A stretch of DNA of 64,000 bases from Parvibaculum sp. (GCF_030651915.1 NZ_JAUSBV010000002.1:510414-574413); one strand, 5' to 3'. Shown: positions 45,415 to 53,616, counted from the first letter of the stretch. Translations and numbers: made by a program. Notes: generated by a model from the letters alone, not told the origin.

Positions 45415-47208
45415 CTATTCGTGTCTGGATGATAATAGAAACCAAGGTACTCGATCAGGGAATATGAGTGCGCTGCATATAGCTCCGGCAGCGACAGCGG
45501 AATTCATGGGTCGAACATTGGCGGAATCTGGCCATGCAGAATCTAGATCGGCGATGCTCCAAATTCCATGCCCAATGGTGAAGGTTGCATTCTCGCCGCC
45601 TTCAATGTGCTGAAGTGCGAACTTCGTGTAATCCTCTGCGACGTAAGCACTGATACTCAGGTGGTCGAGGTCTTCGAGGGATTCATCGAAGACATCTACC
45701 AAGTCGAACGGCTTTGCGCATCTGAGCAAGACGGCTATCGCTTCAGTAGGCCGTGCGAGAATGTCCGCGGCGTCACTGTAGTCGGCAGTCTGCCTGGCTG
45801 TGAGATACTTAAGAATTTGGTTTGGCTTCAAGTGTGCGTTGGCAATCAACCCCTTCGCGTCCAAGGCTGAGTTGAACAGGAGACTTAGAATGGTCTCTCC
45901 TTCTGATCTAAGTCCAAGTCTGCTGGCTGCGCTAAGGCCTAGGGCGATATACGGAGCTTGTGTGTCATTCAACAGAACTACAGAGGGAGCGTATTGTTGT
46001 CCAATGTGTTCCAACACTTCTCTAAACTTCTCAACAGGAAACAATTCAGGTTGCCCCAAGATTTCACGCAAATGGAATGCGGCACCCAGCCACCCGATAA
46101 TCTTGGAAATCCGAATTGGCAGTGCGTACAATTCGCCTAGTCCGGTCTTGTTTCCTAGTAAGGCATATTGATCTGAGGCTATCGCATTTGTCAGTTCGTT
46201 TAGGGTGTCTTCGATTTCGTTGATGACAGAGCCGACTTCTTCTAGGACATGTAGATCGACCGACGGGTGAGTCTGGCAATATCGCAGAAGGGCAGAAACA
46301 GATACTGCCAGCACCTCAGCTTTGCGAAACCTATCCGCTGTATCTTTTGCAGATGATACAAGGCCGCTGGTAAGTCTTTGCACGTTGGAAATCAGGTCAG
46401 ATGCTGAATCCGAACAGCTTTCAAGTGCGGGTTCAATCGCATCCATAAATCTCCGTGGTTGCCACTTTTCGAATGTTCGTTCCGCTTTTGCTTCGTAGTG
46501 GGGATTTCGACAGAAGATCGAACGTTGCCTTATGCTAATTGCAGTAAAGCAGGGACTCTGATCGGGTGCATTTTTGAGTCTGTTGGCAACAGCCGGACCG
46601 ATATCCATCAGATCGAGCGCAGCGGTAGTGTCTTGCACAAACACACTTCCAGAAATGCAATCGAGAAGAGCGTTTGTGCCTAGCCCCCCAGCATCGGTCT
46701 CGGATGCTTCTTGGTCGCGTGCGGACATTGCAAGCAGCGTGATGGCAGGAGAATTTGCGTTTCCTGTAATCTCTGCTTTGGCCAACACGCCGAGGTCGAC
46801 CGTTAATCCGCCGCTGTAGCATGCGTCCAATATGATGTTGCTTTGAGATGGGGCGGAGCTTGCTATGTTTGTAAATAACTCCGACAGCCAAAGGCTGGTC
46901 ACTGGCAATTGGTCAAGCCGCGTATCCTTTAGGCAAAAATAGAATCCAGCTTTGTCAACGATGCCGTGCCCTGCGAAGAAAAATGTAAATGTGTCAAGTT
47001 TCTCATTCGAGAACAAAATTGACTTTAGGGCCAATCTAACTTCGTCCAGCGTTGGAGACAGCAACAGCTGAGATGTGCTCGGGTGGTAGTTGCCGATCTC
47101 GTCCCGAATTAGTTTGTCGTAAATTCGTTGTGCGTCGAGTTCCGCGCCTGTGAGCGGCGAAATGCAATTATAGCTATTACAGCCGATTGCTATCAGCGCA
47201 CGCTGCAT
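45415..47208 (-). CDS. caspase-family protease with long helical C-terminal region
   Basis: A 597-aa protein. Residues 1 to about 230 form a caspase-like peptidase C14 domain: an N-terminal strand RALIAIGCNSY, catalytic His81 in FFFAGHG and catalytic Cys130 in IILDACYSGG, both in perfect family context. Residues about 240-597 are mostly helical with no recognisable domain and may sense or bind the trigger. The gene is visibly poorer in GC than its neighbours. It overlaps the partner gene upstream by 16 nt. Bacterial caspase-like proteases often act in phage defence or programmed cell death, cutting a partner protein; that role here is inferred from the family, gene pairing and islet context. 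Confidence 0.88.
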   Translation of the reverse strand: MQRALIAIGCNSYNCISPLTGAELDAQRIYDKLIRDEIGNYHPSTSQLLLSPTLDEVRLALKSILFSNEKLDTFTFFFAGHGIVDKAGFYFCLKDTRLDQLPVTSLWLSELFTNIASSAPSQSNIILDACYSGGLTVDLGVLAKAEITGNANSPAITLLAMSARDQEASETDAGGLGTNALLDCISGSVFVQDTTAALDLMDIGPAVANRLKNAPDQSPCFTAISIRQRSIFCRNPHYEAKAERTFEKWQPRRFMDAIEPALESCSDSASDLISNVQRLTSGLVSSAKDTADRFRKAEVLAVSVSALLRYCQTHPSVDLHVLEEVGSVINEIEDTLNELTNAIASDQYALLGNKTGLGELYALPIRISKIIGWLGAAFHLREILGQPELFPVEKFREVLEHIGQQYAPSVVLLNDTQAPYIALGLSAASRLGLRSEGETILSLLFNSALDAKGLIANAHLKPNQILKYLTARQTADYSDAADILARPTEAIAVLLRCAKPFDLVDVFDESLEDLDHLSISAYVAEDYTKFALQHIEGGENATFTIGHGIWSIADLDSAWPDSANVRPMNSAVAAGAICSALIFPDRVPWFLLSSRHE

Positions 47209-47846
47209 AGCGCTGCTCGGGTTTTGAATTTCAGTTTTCGCAGCGCTTCTCGCTCCAGTGCGGCTTTGGACTTTTCATCTTTGAGTCGTTCAATTTCCTC
47301 GTGGTACTCGGGTGGTTGGGCTTCTAGTTCAGCGATAAATTTACTGGGATCGGCGCCGGTATGGACTTCTGGAAGTGTCACCCGACCTTGACGATCTACC
47401 CCAAATTCGATCTTTCTCATCATTTCAAGAAAGCCGGCTGCAAATGAACCTGCGTCGGCTGATGACACAACGTTCCCCGTTTCCTCGCAGACCTTGTTGA
47501 TACTGCTGTAGATCATTTCCGAGAATTGCTTGTTCAGTTCAGCCGCTACGTGTTCTACGAAGCGCAGAATAAGACTGAGGTCGTTCGCTACAATCTCATC
47601 AAATGAATTGGTCCACTCGACGGCGTGAGTTTGAAATCCACCTTCGCGCACTTCGGGATTTGCGCGGCTGGTCCAAGTCTGACCATGCGTGTAGCTGTGA
47701 CTGTTCTCGGGAGGCAGTGTTTGGCGAACATGCTGTTTCTGAAGTTCCTCTATGATCACAAAAATAGAATCTTCCAGAGCGTCAGCTTCAGTTCTGAGCC
47801 CGAAAAATTCAGGACGACTCTTGGTGTCTTTCATTTTCTTGATCAT
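47193..47846 (-). CDS. caspase-associated partner protein, unknown family
   Basis: A 217-aa soluble protein with no signal peptide or membrane helix, not recognised. The N-terminal part (about 15-40, LEDSIFVIIEELQKQ) and middle (about 80-130) are amphipathic helices. A charged Glu/Lys-rich coiled-coil-like C-terminus (about 175-210) follows. Its stop overlaps the caspase start by 16 nt, implying coupled translation. A GAGG RBS precedes the ATG at 47846. It could be the protease's substrate, activator or inhibitor. It does not look like a gasdermin because it lacks hydrophobic segments. Confidence 0.75.
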   Translation of the reverse strand: MIKKMKDTKSRPEFFGLRTEADALEDSIFVIIEELQKQHVRQTLPPENSHSYTHGQTWTSRANPEVREGGFQTHAVEWTNSFDEIVANDLSLILRFVEHVAAELNKQFSEMIYSSINKVCEETGNVVSSADAGSFAAGFLEMMRKIEFGVDRQGRVTLPEVHTGADPSKFIAELEAQPPEYHEEIERLKDEKSKAALEREALRKLKFKTRAALCSVR

Positions 47847-47994
47847 GGATCCTCGAAGCAGGTCCAGTTTGGAACTCCTGGCTTTTTCTGCACCTTGCCG
47901 TTGTACCGCAGCTGATACTCTTCGCCTTCACGCCTTCCGCCAGCGCGACGAGCGCAATGAGGCGACGGCAAGCGTCGAAAGAAGTACGCGGCAC
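47843..47994 (-). pseudogene. possible frameshifted small secreted protein
   Basis: The GTG at 47994, after GGGAG, opens a frame reading a signal-peptide-like stretch (CRRLIALVALAEGVKA). One base out of frame directly after it comes EEYQLRYNGKVQKKPGVP and then NWTCFEDP-stop, whose TGA overlaps the partner gene ATG (ATGA). A single-base indel near 47925 would join them into a roughly 50-aa exported protein. The alternative is an intact 55-aa ORF from ATG 48010 in the last frame. Which one is real cannot be decided here. Confidence 0.4.
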
Positions 47995-48096
47995 ATTTTT
48001 CTCCCAGCATCCTTTCCTTGTGCGGAGTAGAATCGGCGGTGATGGAGGCCGAGTGTAGCAGGGCGTCCGCTTTCCGGCACAGGCGATTGTTTGGGC

Positions 48097-48283
48097 GCCC
48101 CCCGCGAATGAGAGCCCCTAAAGGCTCTCATCCGCTTCCGCCGGCACCGTCAGCGGGATTTTCAGGTAGCGCTTGCCATTGTCCTCGGCCGGCGGCACGT
48201 GTCCGGCGCGGATATTGACCTGGATCGAGGGCAGCAGCAGCACGGGGGCCGCCAGCGTCGCGTCGCGCTTTTCGCGCATGGCG
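48097..48283. repeat. 187-bp direct repeat, right copy
   Basis: Right partner of 45038-45224, exactly 3,059 bp away. It comprises the hairpin GAGAGCC/GGCTCTC and the 3' end of the intact MBL gene. Confidence 0.9.
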
Positions 48284-49008
48284 ACGAAGCTGTCCTCGCT
48301 GACGCCTTCATGGACATGGACATTGTGGGCCCGCTGTTCGCCCACCGTCGTCTCCCACACGTAATGGTCGCGGCCTTCCGGCTTGTAGTCGTGGCAGAGG
48401 AAGAGCCGCGTCTCGTCGGGCAGCGCCAGCAGCTTCCGGATCGACCGGTAGAGCGTGCGCGCGTCGCCGCCGGGGAAGTCGGCCCGTGCCGTGCCGTAAT
48501 CGGGCATGAAGAGCGTGTCGCCGACGAAAACCGCATCGCCCAGCTTGTAGGAAATGCAGGCCGGCGTATGGCCCGGCGTCGCGATCACTTCCACCGTCAA
48601 CTCGCCGATATTGAAGCGCTCGCCTTCCTTGAACAAATGGTCGAATTCGCGCCCGTCGGTCGGGCCCTTCTGGTTGAAAACAGGCGTGAAGATTTTCTGC
48701 ACAGCGTCGATATGCGCGCCGATGCCGATCTTGGCGCCGGTCTTCGCTTTCAGATATTGCGCGGCCGAAAGGTGATCGGCATGGGCGTGCGTCTCGAGAA
48801 TCCATTTGATCTCGGCCTTTGCCTTCGCCGCTTCTTCGAGCAGGCGGTCGGCGCTGGCGGTCGAGACCTTGCCCGATTTCGGGTCGAAATCGAGCACCGG
48901 GTCGACAAGGGCGGCCGTGCGGGTCGCCGGATCGACCACCAGATAGCTCACCGTATTGGTGGCCTCGTCGAAAAAGCCTTGTATTTCGGGCTTTTTTTCG
49001 TTGCTCAT
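48118..49008 (-). CDS. blh: persulfide dioxygenase-like MBL-fold hydrolase (Blh type)
   Basis: A 296-aa metallo-beta-lactamase-fold protein with the metal-binding THAHADH motif (73-79), PGHTPACISY, GDTLFMPDYGTARADFPGG and LCHDYKP, the pattern of ETHE1/Blh-type sulfur dioxygenases that oxidise glutathione persulfide. It is divergent from the BigR-like regulator, as in the bigR/blh locus of Agrobacterium and Xylella. The 3' end is duplicated at 45059-45224 by the islet event. Confidence 0.9.
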   Translation of the reverse strand: MSNEKKPEIQGFFDEATNTVSYLVVDPATRTAALVDPVLDFDPKSGKVSTASADRLLEEAAKAKAEIKWILETHAHADHLSAAQYLKAKTGAKIGIGAHIDAVQKIFTPVFNQKGPTDGREFDHLFKEGERFNIGELTVEVIATPGHTPACISYKLGDAVFVGDTLFMPDYGTARADFPGGDARTLYRSIRKLLALPDETRLFLCHDYKPEGRDHYVWETTVGEQRAHNVHVHEGVSEDSFVAMREKRDATLAAPVLLLPSIQVNIRAGHVPPAEDNGKRYLKIPLTVPAEADESL

Positions 49009-49062
49009 GGGGTTCTCCTTCGTCGTTTCCGGCCCGGCTTTCGCCTCGGCCCCGTTTGTCTC

Positions 49063-49104
49063 TTGACATATATATTAGCAATCACTAATTTAGCAAGGAC
49101 TAAA
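49063..49104 (+). promoter_or_regulatory. BigR-like tandem operator overlapping a promoter
   Basis: TTGACA (49063-49068) and TAATTT (49086-49091) with a 17-bp gap form a plausible promoter towards the ArsR gene. Two overlapping palindromes, ATTAG-N6-CTAAT (49074-49089) and TTTAG-N6-CTAAA (49089-49104), resemble the AT-rich BigR box and would cover the promoter, allowing control of both divergent arms. Confidence 0.7.
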
Positions 49105-49129
49105 ACGTCACAGGGCCGGAGGCCGGACG

Positions 49130-49441
49130 ATGCGAATGATCAAAAGCGACATTTCGAAGCTGGCCGAAAGCGCCGGCGAGGCGGCGCGGATGTTGCGCCT
49201 GCTCGCCAATGAAAAGCGCTTGCTGGTGCTCTGCGCGCTGGCGGTCAAAGGCGAGGCCAGCGTCAGCGAGCTGGCGGCCGAAGCCGATCTCGGCATGTCG
49301 GCGCTGTCGCAGCATCTGGCCAAACTCCGCGAAGACGGCCTCGTCGCCACGCGCAAGGAAGCACAGACCGTCTACTACCGGATCGACGATCCCGACGCGG
49401 CGAAGATCCTGAAAACGCTGAAAGACATTTATTGCGCGTGA
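49130..49441 (+). CDS. bigR: ArsR-family persulfide-sensing repressor (BigR/SqrR-like)
   Basis: A 103-aa winged-helix repressor (HTH about 45-68, [21 protein letters not shown]). Two Cys, C35 (LLVLCALAV) and C102 (next to last), have a spacing of 67, almost the same as the C41/C107 and C42/C108 pairs of SqrR and BigR, which form a polysulfide bridge on sensing sulfane sulfur. Start ATG 49130 with GGAGG 7 nt upstream. It starts the rhodanese-TauE arm and faces blh. Confidence 0.88.
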   Translation: MRMIKSDISKLAESAGEAARMLRLLANEKRLLVLCALAVKGEASVSELAAEADLGMSALSQHLAKLREDGLVATRKEAQTVYYRIDDPDAAKILKTLKDIYCA

Positions 49442-49484
49442 GCGCGCCGCCCGCGCGCCACTCGCGCCTCAAAGGAGAAAGACC

Positions 49485-50006
49485 ATGAGCCTCAAGACCC
49501 TCAGCCCCGAAGAAGCAAAGTCGCTCGCCGCGCGCGGCGCCATCGTCATCGATGTGCGCGACGCCGACGAGTTTGCCCGCGAACACATTCCCGGCGCGCG
49601 CAACGAGCCCCTGTCGGCGCTCGGTGCCGGTCCGGCGGCCGCCAATGCTGACATTGTCATCTATCACTGCAAGTCCGGCATGCGCACCAAGGCCAATGCG
49701 CCGAAGCTTGCCGCCGCGCGTGCCTGCGAGGCCTATATTCTCGAAGGCGGCATCGAGGCCTGGAAGACGGCCGGTCTCCCCGTCGCCGTCGACAAGGGCC
49801 AGCCGCTCGAACTGATGCGCCAGGTGCAGATCGCGGCGGGCTCGCTCGTCGTCATCGGCGTCCTGCTCGGCGCGGCTCTCCATCCCGGCTTCTATCTGCT
49901 CTCCGGCTTTGTCGGCGCGGGCCTTGTCTTTGCCGGCGTCTCGGGCTTTTGCGGCATGGCGCGGCTCTTGACCGTGATGCCGTGGAACCGCGCGCTGCGC
50001 GCCTGA
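49485..50006 (+). CDS. rhodanese domain protein with DUF2892-like membrane tail
   Basis: A 173-aa fusion. The rhodanese domain (1-105) has active-site Cys62 in HCKSGMRT, which carries persulfide sulfur. Two C-terminal membrane helices (about 115-160) with GFCGMARLL resemble the DUF2892 (YgaP-like) tail. It follows the regulator by 43 nt and precedes the exporter by 17 nt; part of the sulfide-detoxification unit. Confidence 0.9.
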   Translation: MSLKTLSPEEAKSLAARGAIVIDVRDADEFAREHIPGARNEPLSALGAGPAAANADIVIYHCKSGMRTKANAPKLAAARACEAYILEGGIEAWKTAGLPVAVDKGQPLELMRQVQIAAGSLVVIGVLLGAALHPGFYLLSGFVGAGLVFAGVSGFCGMARLLTVMPWNRALRA

Positions 50007-50023
50007 CCTGAAGGGCGGGGCCG

Positions 50024-50818
50024 ATGGAATTCGCTGTCGCCGATCTGGTCACGCTGGCCGCCGGTGCGCTGGTCGGGCTGACGCTCGGCCTGATCGGCGC
50101 CGGCGGCTCGATCCTGGCCGTGCCGCTGCTGGTCTATGTCGTCGGCGTCGCCTCGCCCCATGTCGCGATCGGTACCGGCGCCATCGCGGTTGCGGCCAAT
50201 GCGCTGGCCGGTGTTCTTCTTCACGCGCGGGCGAAGACCGTCAAATGGCCTTGCGCCCTCGTCTTCGCCGCTTCGGGCGTCGTCGGCGCTTTCGGCGGCG
50301 CGCGGCTCGGCAAGATGGTCGATGGCGAGCTGCTGCTTGGCCTCTTCGGCCTCGTGATGATCGCGGTCGGCATTTCGATGTTTCTGCGCAAGGGTGATGG
50401 CGGCAACGCCGATGTCCATCTCGACCGTGCCTCGGCGCGCCGTCTGCTGCCGTCGCTCGTCGGCTATGGTTTCGCGGTCGGGCTTCTCTCCGGCTTCTTC
50501 GGCATTGGCGGCGGCTTTCTGATTGTGCCGGGCCTGATCGGTGCCACCAACATGCCGATCCTGTTCGCGGTCGGCTCGTCGCTGGTCTCGGTCTCGGCCT
50601 TCGGCTTCGCCACCGCCTCTTCCTATGCGCTGGCCGGTCTCGTCGACTGGCATGCGGCCGCGCTGCTGCTCGCCGGCGGCCTTGCCGGTGCCGTCCTCGG
50701 CACGGCGCTCGCGCGCCGTCTGGCCGCCCGCAAGGCGCTCCTTATACGGATCTTCGCCGCGATGGTCATCGCCATCGGCCTCTATGTGGCCGGGCAGGGC
50801 GCGCTGGTCTATGTGTGA
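50024..50818 (+). CDS. sulfite exporter TauE/SafE family protein
   Basis: A 264-aa protein of about eight helices with the paired TauE repeats: GLTLGLIGAGGSILAVPLLVY at the start and GLLSGFFGIGGGFLIVPGLI in the middle. It probably exports sulfite or thiosulfate produced by Blh and rhodanese. Last gene of the operon. Confidence 0.9.
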   Translation: MEFAVADLVTLAAGALVGLTLGLIGAGGSILAVPLLVYVVGVASPHVAIGTGAIAVAANALAGVLLHARAKTVKWPCALVFAASGVVGAFGGARLGKMVDGELLLGLFGLVMIAVGISMFLRKGDGGNADVHLDRASARRLLPSLVGYGFAVGLLSGFFGIGGGFLIVPGLIGATNMPILFAVGSSLVSVSAFGFATASSYALAGLVDWHAAALLLAGGLAGAVLGTALARRLAARKALLIRIFAAMVIAIGLYVAGQGALVYV

Positions 50819-50907
50819 GGCGGCGGTTCGGACCGGTTAGAGCCCGGGGACAAGTTTTTTTCACATCCTCGCGCTGTTGCAGCTGCGAAGGCGAACAGGT
50901 CGAAAGC

Positions 50908-50987
50908 GGGGATAAGTCGGACTTATCCCCGGGGCTTCGGGCGGGGATAAATCCGCTTGTGACAGTTTTATGACAGTTTTGTGACAG
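50908..50987. repeat. hairpin and TGACAG tandem repeats between tauE and ccr
   Basis: The perfect 10-bp stem GGGGATAAGT/ACTTATCCCC (50908-50930) is followed by three TGACAG units (50960, 50971, 50982) at 11-bp spacing. The inverse CTGTCACA is at 51013-51020. These lie in the 212-bp gap between convergent genes, which holds no gene. Confidence 0.65.
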
Positions 50988-51030
50988 AGGGGGGGGTCTG
51001 CTGCCGATTCCGCTGTCACATGGCTGCCGT

Positions 51031-52296
51031 TCAGGCCGCCTTGTTGCCCGCTTCGACCGCATCCTCGAAGGTCTTCAGGCCCGGCCGCGCGGCCGAAACC
51101 AGCACCGCCATGTTGCCCGGCAGATGCTCGTTCTTCCACATCTTGTCATGCGCCAGCGGAATGTCCGCCCACGGAAAGACTTCCGACATGCCGGGGTCGA
51201 TGCGGCGTTCGATGACGAGCTGGTTGGCGGCCGATGCCTGTTTCAGATGCGCGAAATGCGAGCCCTGTATGCGTTTCTGCCGCATCCAGACGAAGCGCGC
51301 GTCGAAAGTGAGATTGAATCCGCTGGTGCCGGCGCAGAAAACCACCATGCCGCCGCGTTTGGCGACCATGCAGGAAACCGGAAAGGTCGCCTCGCCCGGA
51401 TGTTCGAAGACGATATCGGGATCAATGCCCTTGCCGGTGATGTCCCAGATCGCCTTGCCGAACTTGCGCGCCTCTTTCATGAAGTCGTTGAACTCGGACG
51501 AATTGACCTTCGGCAATTGCCCCCAGCAATCGAAATGCTTGCGATTGATGACGCCCTTGGCGCCCATCGACATCACGAAGTCGTGCTTTGAGTCATCCGA
51601 AATAACGCCGATGGCATGGGCACCAGCCGTCGCGCAGAGCTGCACGGCGAAGGAACCGAGGCCGCCGGATGCCCCCCACACCAGCACGTTCTGTCCCGGC
51701 GCGAGGATATGCGGCGCGTGGCCGAAGAGCATGCGGTAGGCCGTCGCCAGCGTCAGCGTGTAGCAGGCGCTCTCTTCCCAGGTCAGGTGTTTCGGGCGCG
51801 GCATCAACTGCTGCGATTGCACGCGGCAGAATTGCGCGAAGGAACCGTCCGGCGTTTCATAGCCCCAGATGCGTTGCGTCGGCGAGAACATCGGGTCGCC
51901 GCCATTGCATTCCTCGTCGTCGCCATCGTCCTGGTTGCAATGGATGACGACTTCGTCGCCGACCTTCCAGCGCTTTACCCGCGCGCCGACCGCATAGACG
52001 ATGCCGGAGGCGTCGGAGCCAGCGATATGGAAGGGTTGTTTGTGAACGTCGAAAACCGAAACCGGTGTGCCGAGGCCGGCCCAGATGCCGTTGTAATTGA
52101 CGCCGGCCGCCATCACCAGCACCAGCACCTCGTTCGAGTCGATCTCCCAGGTGGGCACCGCCTCGACCTGCATCGCCTGTTGCGGCGGGCCCTCGCGGTC
52201 GCGCCGGATCGTCCAGGCATACATCTTCGCCGGCACATGGCCGAGCGGCGGGATCTCGCCGATCTCGTAGAGATCCTTTTTCTCCGTGTACGTCAT
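51031..52296 (-). CDS. ccr: crotonyl-CoA carboxylase/reductase
   Basis: A 421-aa medium-chain dehydrogenase/reductase fold enzyme that reductively carboxylates crotonyl-CoA with NADPH and CO2 to ethylmalonyl-CoA, the key step of the ethylmalonyl-CoA pathway. It has the nucleotide-binding WGASGGLGSFAVQL, the long Ccr-specific insertion (HCNQDDGDDEECNGGDPM) absent from simple enoyl reductases, NYNGIWA near residue 70 and GSHFAHL near 360, which carry CO2-binding-site Asn and His candidates. Divergent from the di-iron gene. Confidence 0.96.
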   Translation of the reverse strand: MTYTEKKDLYEIGEIPPLGHVPAKMYAWTIRRDREGPPQQAMQVEAVPTWEIDSNEVLVLVMAAGVNYNGIWAGLGTPVSVFDVHKQPFHIAGSDASGIVYAVGARVKRWKVGDEVVIHCNQDDGDDEECNGGDPMFSPTQRIWGYETPDGSFAQFCRVQSQQLMPRPKHLTWEESACYTLTLATAYRMLFGHAPHILAPGQNVLVWGASGGLGSFAVQLCATAGAHAIGVISDDSKHDFVMSMGAKGVINRKHFDCWGQLPKVNSSEFNDFMKEARKFGKAIWDITGKGIDPDIVFEHPGEATFPVSCMVAKRGGMVVFCAGTSGFNLTFDARFVWMRQKRIQGSHFAHLKQASAANQLVIERRIDPGMSEVFPWADIPLAHDKMWKNEHLPGNMAVLVSAARPGLKTFEDAVEAGNKAA

Positions 52297-52426
52297 AACT
52301 CCACCTCGTCCGCCCTTCGGTACCGCCGTCGGCGCGGATCATTGGCATTTGACGCCGCGGATGCAAGGAAATTTTGCACTGCAATATCAAGCGTTTGCGG
52401 CGGAAATGCTGGAATCCTGCCGCTTA

Positions 52427-52465
52427 TTTGACATAGCGGAAGTCAAAATACGGAGTTACACTCCG
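52427..52465. promoter_or_regulatory. two palindromes upstream of the di-iron gene
   Basis: TTTGAC-N9-GTCAAA (52427-52447) and CGGAGT-TAC-ACTCCG (52451-52465) lie side by side in the 201-bp divergent region between ccr and the ferritin-like gene. They are followed by a strong GGGAGGAGGG RBS before 52498. Likely operator sites. Confidence 0.5.
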
Positions 52466-52497
52466 CACCTAGGATCTTTTTGGGAGGAGGGAGCCGC

Positions 52498-53592
52498 ATG
52501 AGTTTCAGCAAGCAATATGCCATCGAACTCGAAGGCAGCCACTGGGCTGTGCCGCAGGGTTTCGACGTGATGTTCAACTGGGAATACGATCCCGAGCGCG
52601 CGGCGATGATGGGTCTCTATCGCAAGGGCGTCGAGATGCAGTGGGATGCCAATACGCGCATCGACTGGTCGCAGGAACTCGACGAGGACAATCCCGAGCA
52701 ATTGCCCGACGAGATGCTGCCGATCAATGGCATGGCGCAGTTCGAGAAAATGTCGCGCAAGGAAAAAGCCAATGTGCGCAAACATTTTCAGGCCTGGCAA
52801 TTGTCGCAGTTCATGCAGGGCGAACAGGGTGCGTTGATCTGCACCGCCAAGATCGTCACCCAGGTGCCGGACATGGATTCGAAATTCTATGCCTCGACAC
52901 AAGTGATCGACGAAGCGCGTCATGTCGAAAGCTACAAGCGCCTGCTCGAGAAGTTCGCGATCGTCTATCCGATGACGAAGCCGCTGCAGGACCTGATCGA
53001 ACAGACGCTGCGCGACAGCCGCTGGGATATGACCTATCTCGGCATGCAGGTGGTGATCGAGGGCCTTGCGCTCGCTTCCTTCGCGCAGATTCGCGACAAT
53101 GCGCAGAACCCGCTGGCGGCCGCCGTCAACGCCTATGTGATGCAGGACGAGGCGCGGCATGTCGCTTTCGGTCGTCTGGCGTTGCGCGACTTCTATCCGA
53201 AGATCTCCGAGAAGGAGCGCGACGAGCGCGAAGAGTTCCTGCTGGAAGCAAGTTATTTGATGCGCGACCGTTTCGATGCGGTCGAGGTCTGGAAGAATCT
53301 CGGCCTCGATCCGGTCGCTTGTGGCGAGCACATGTATCACTCGGGCTTCATGGCCAATTTCCGCAACTCGCTGTTCCAGCGCATCGTGCCGATCGTCAAG
53401 GATGTCGGTCTCTGGGGTCCGCGCATTCGCAAGGGCTATGAGGAAATGGGCGTGCTCGCCTATGCCGATCAGGATGTCGACGCCATGCAGCAGGCCGACG
53501 ACAATATTGCCCGCGAATTCGATGCGCGCCGCAAGCATATCGAACGCATCGCCGCGCGTGCCGGCACACAGGCGACGGCGGCCGCCGAATAG
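52498..53592 (+). CDS. ferritin-like di-iron domain protein
   Basis: A 364-aa four-helix-bundle protein with two full E/ExxH ligand sets: E109 (GEQGAL), E139/H142 (DEARH), E188 (VIEGLA), E218/H221 (DEARH). This is the ribonucleotide-reductase-R2/AurF-like carboxylate di-iron layout, suggesting an oxygen-activating oxidase or N-oxygenase. The substrate is unknown. ATG 52498 with a strong RBS; followed by a perfect terminator, so a single-gene transcript. Confidence 0.8.
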   Translation: MSFSKQYAIELEGSHWAVPQGFDVMFNWEYDPERAAMMGLYRKGVEMQWDANTRIDWSQELDEDNPEQLPDEMLPINGMAQFEKMSRKEKANVRKHFQAWQLSQFMQGEQGALICTAKIVTQVPDMDSKFYASTQVIDEARHVESYKRLLEKFAIVYPMTKPLQDLIEQTLRDSRWDMTYLGMQVVIEGLALASFAQIRDNAQNPLAAAVNAYVMQDEARHVAFGRLALRDFYPKISEKERDEREEFLLEASYLMRDRFDAVEVWKNLGLDPVACGEHMYHSGFMANFRNSLFQRIVPIVKDVGLWGPRIRKGYEEMGVLAYADQDVDAMQQADDNIAREFDARRKHIERIAARAGTQATAAAE

Positions 53593-53616
53593 GAAGCATC
53601 ACCAATCGAGAGGCAG

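Noticed and set aside
45038-48283. Interpretation of the islet as an insertion sequence or composite transposon
   Set aside because: No transposase, no short terminal inverted repeats, and the flanking repeats are gene-derived.
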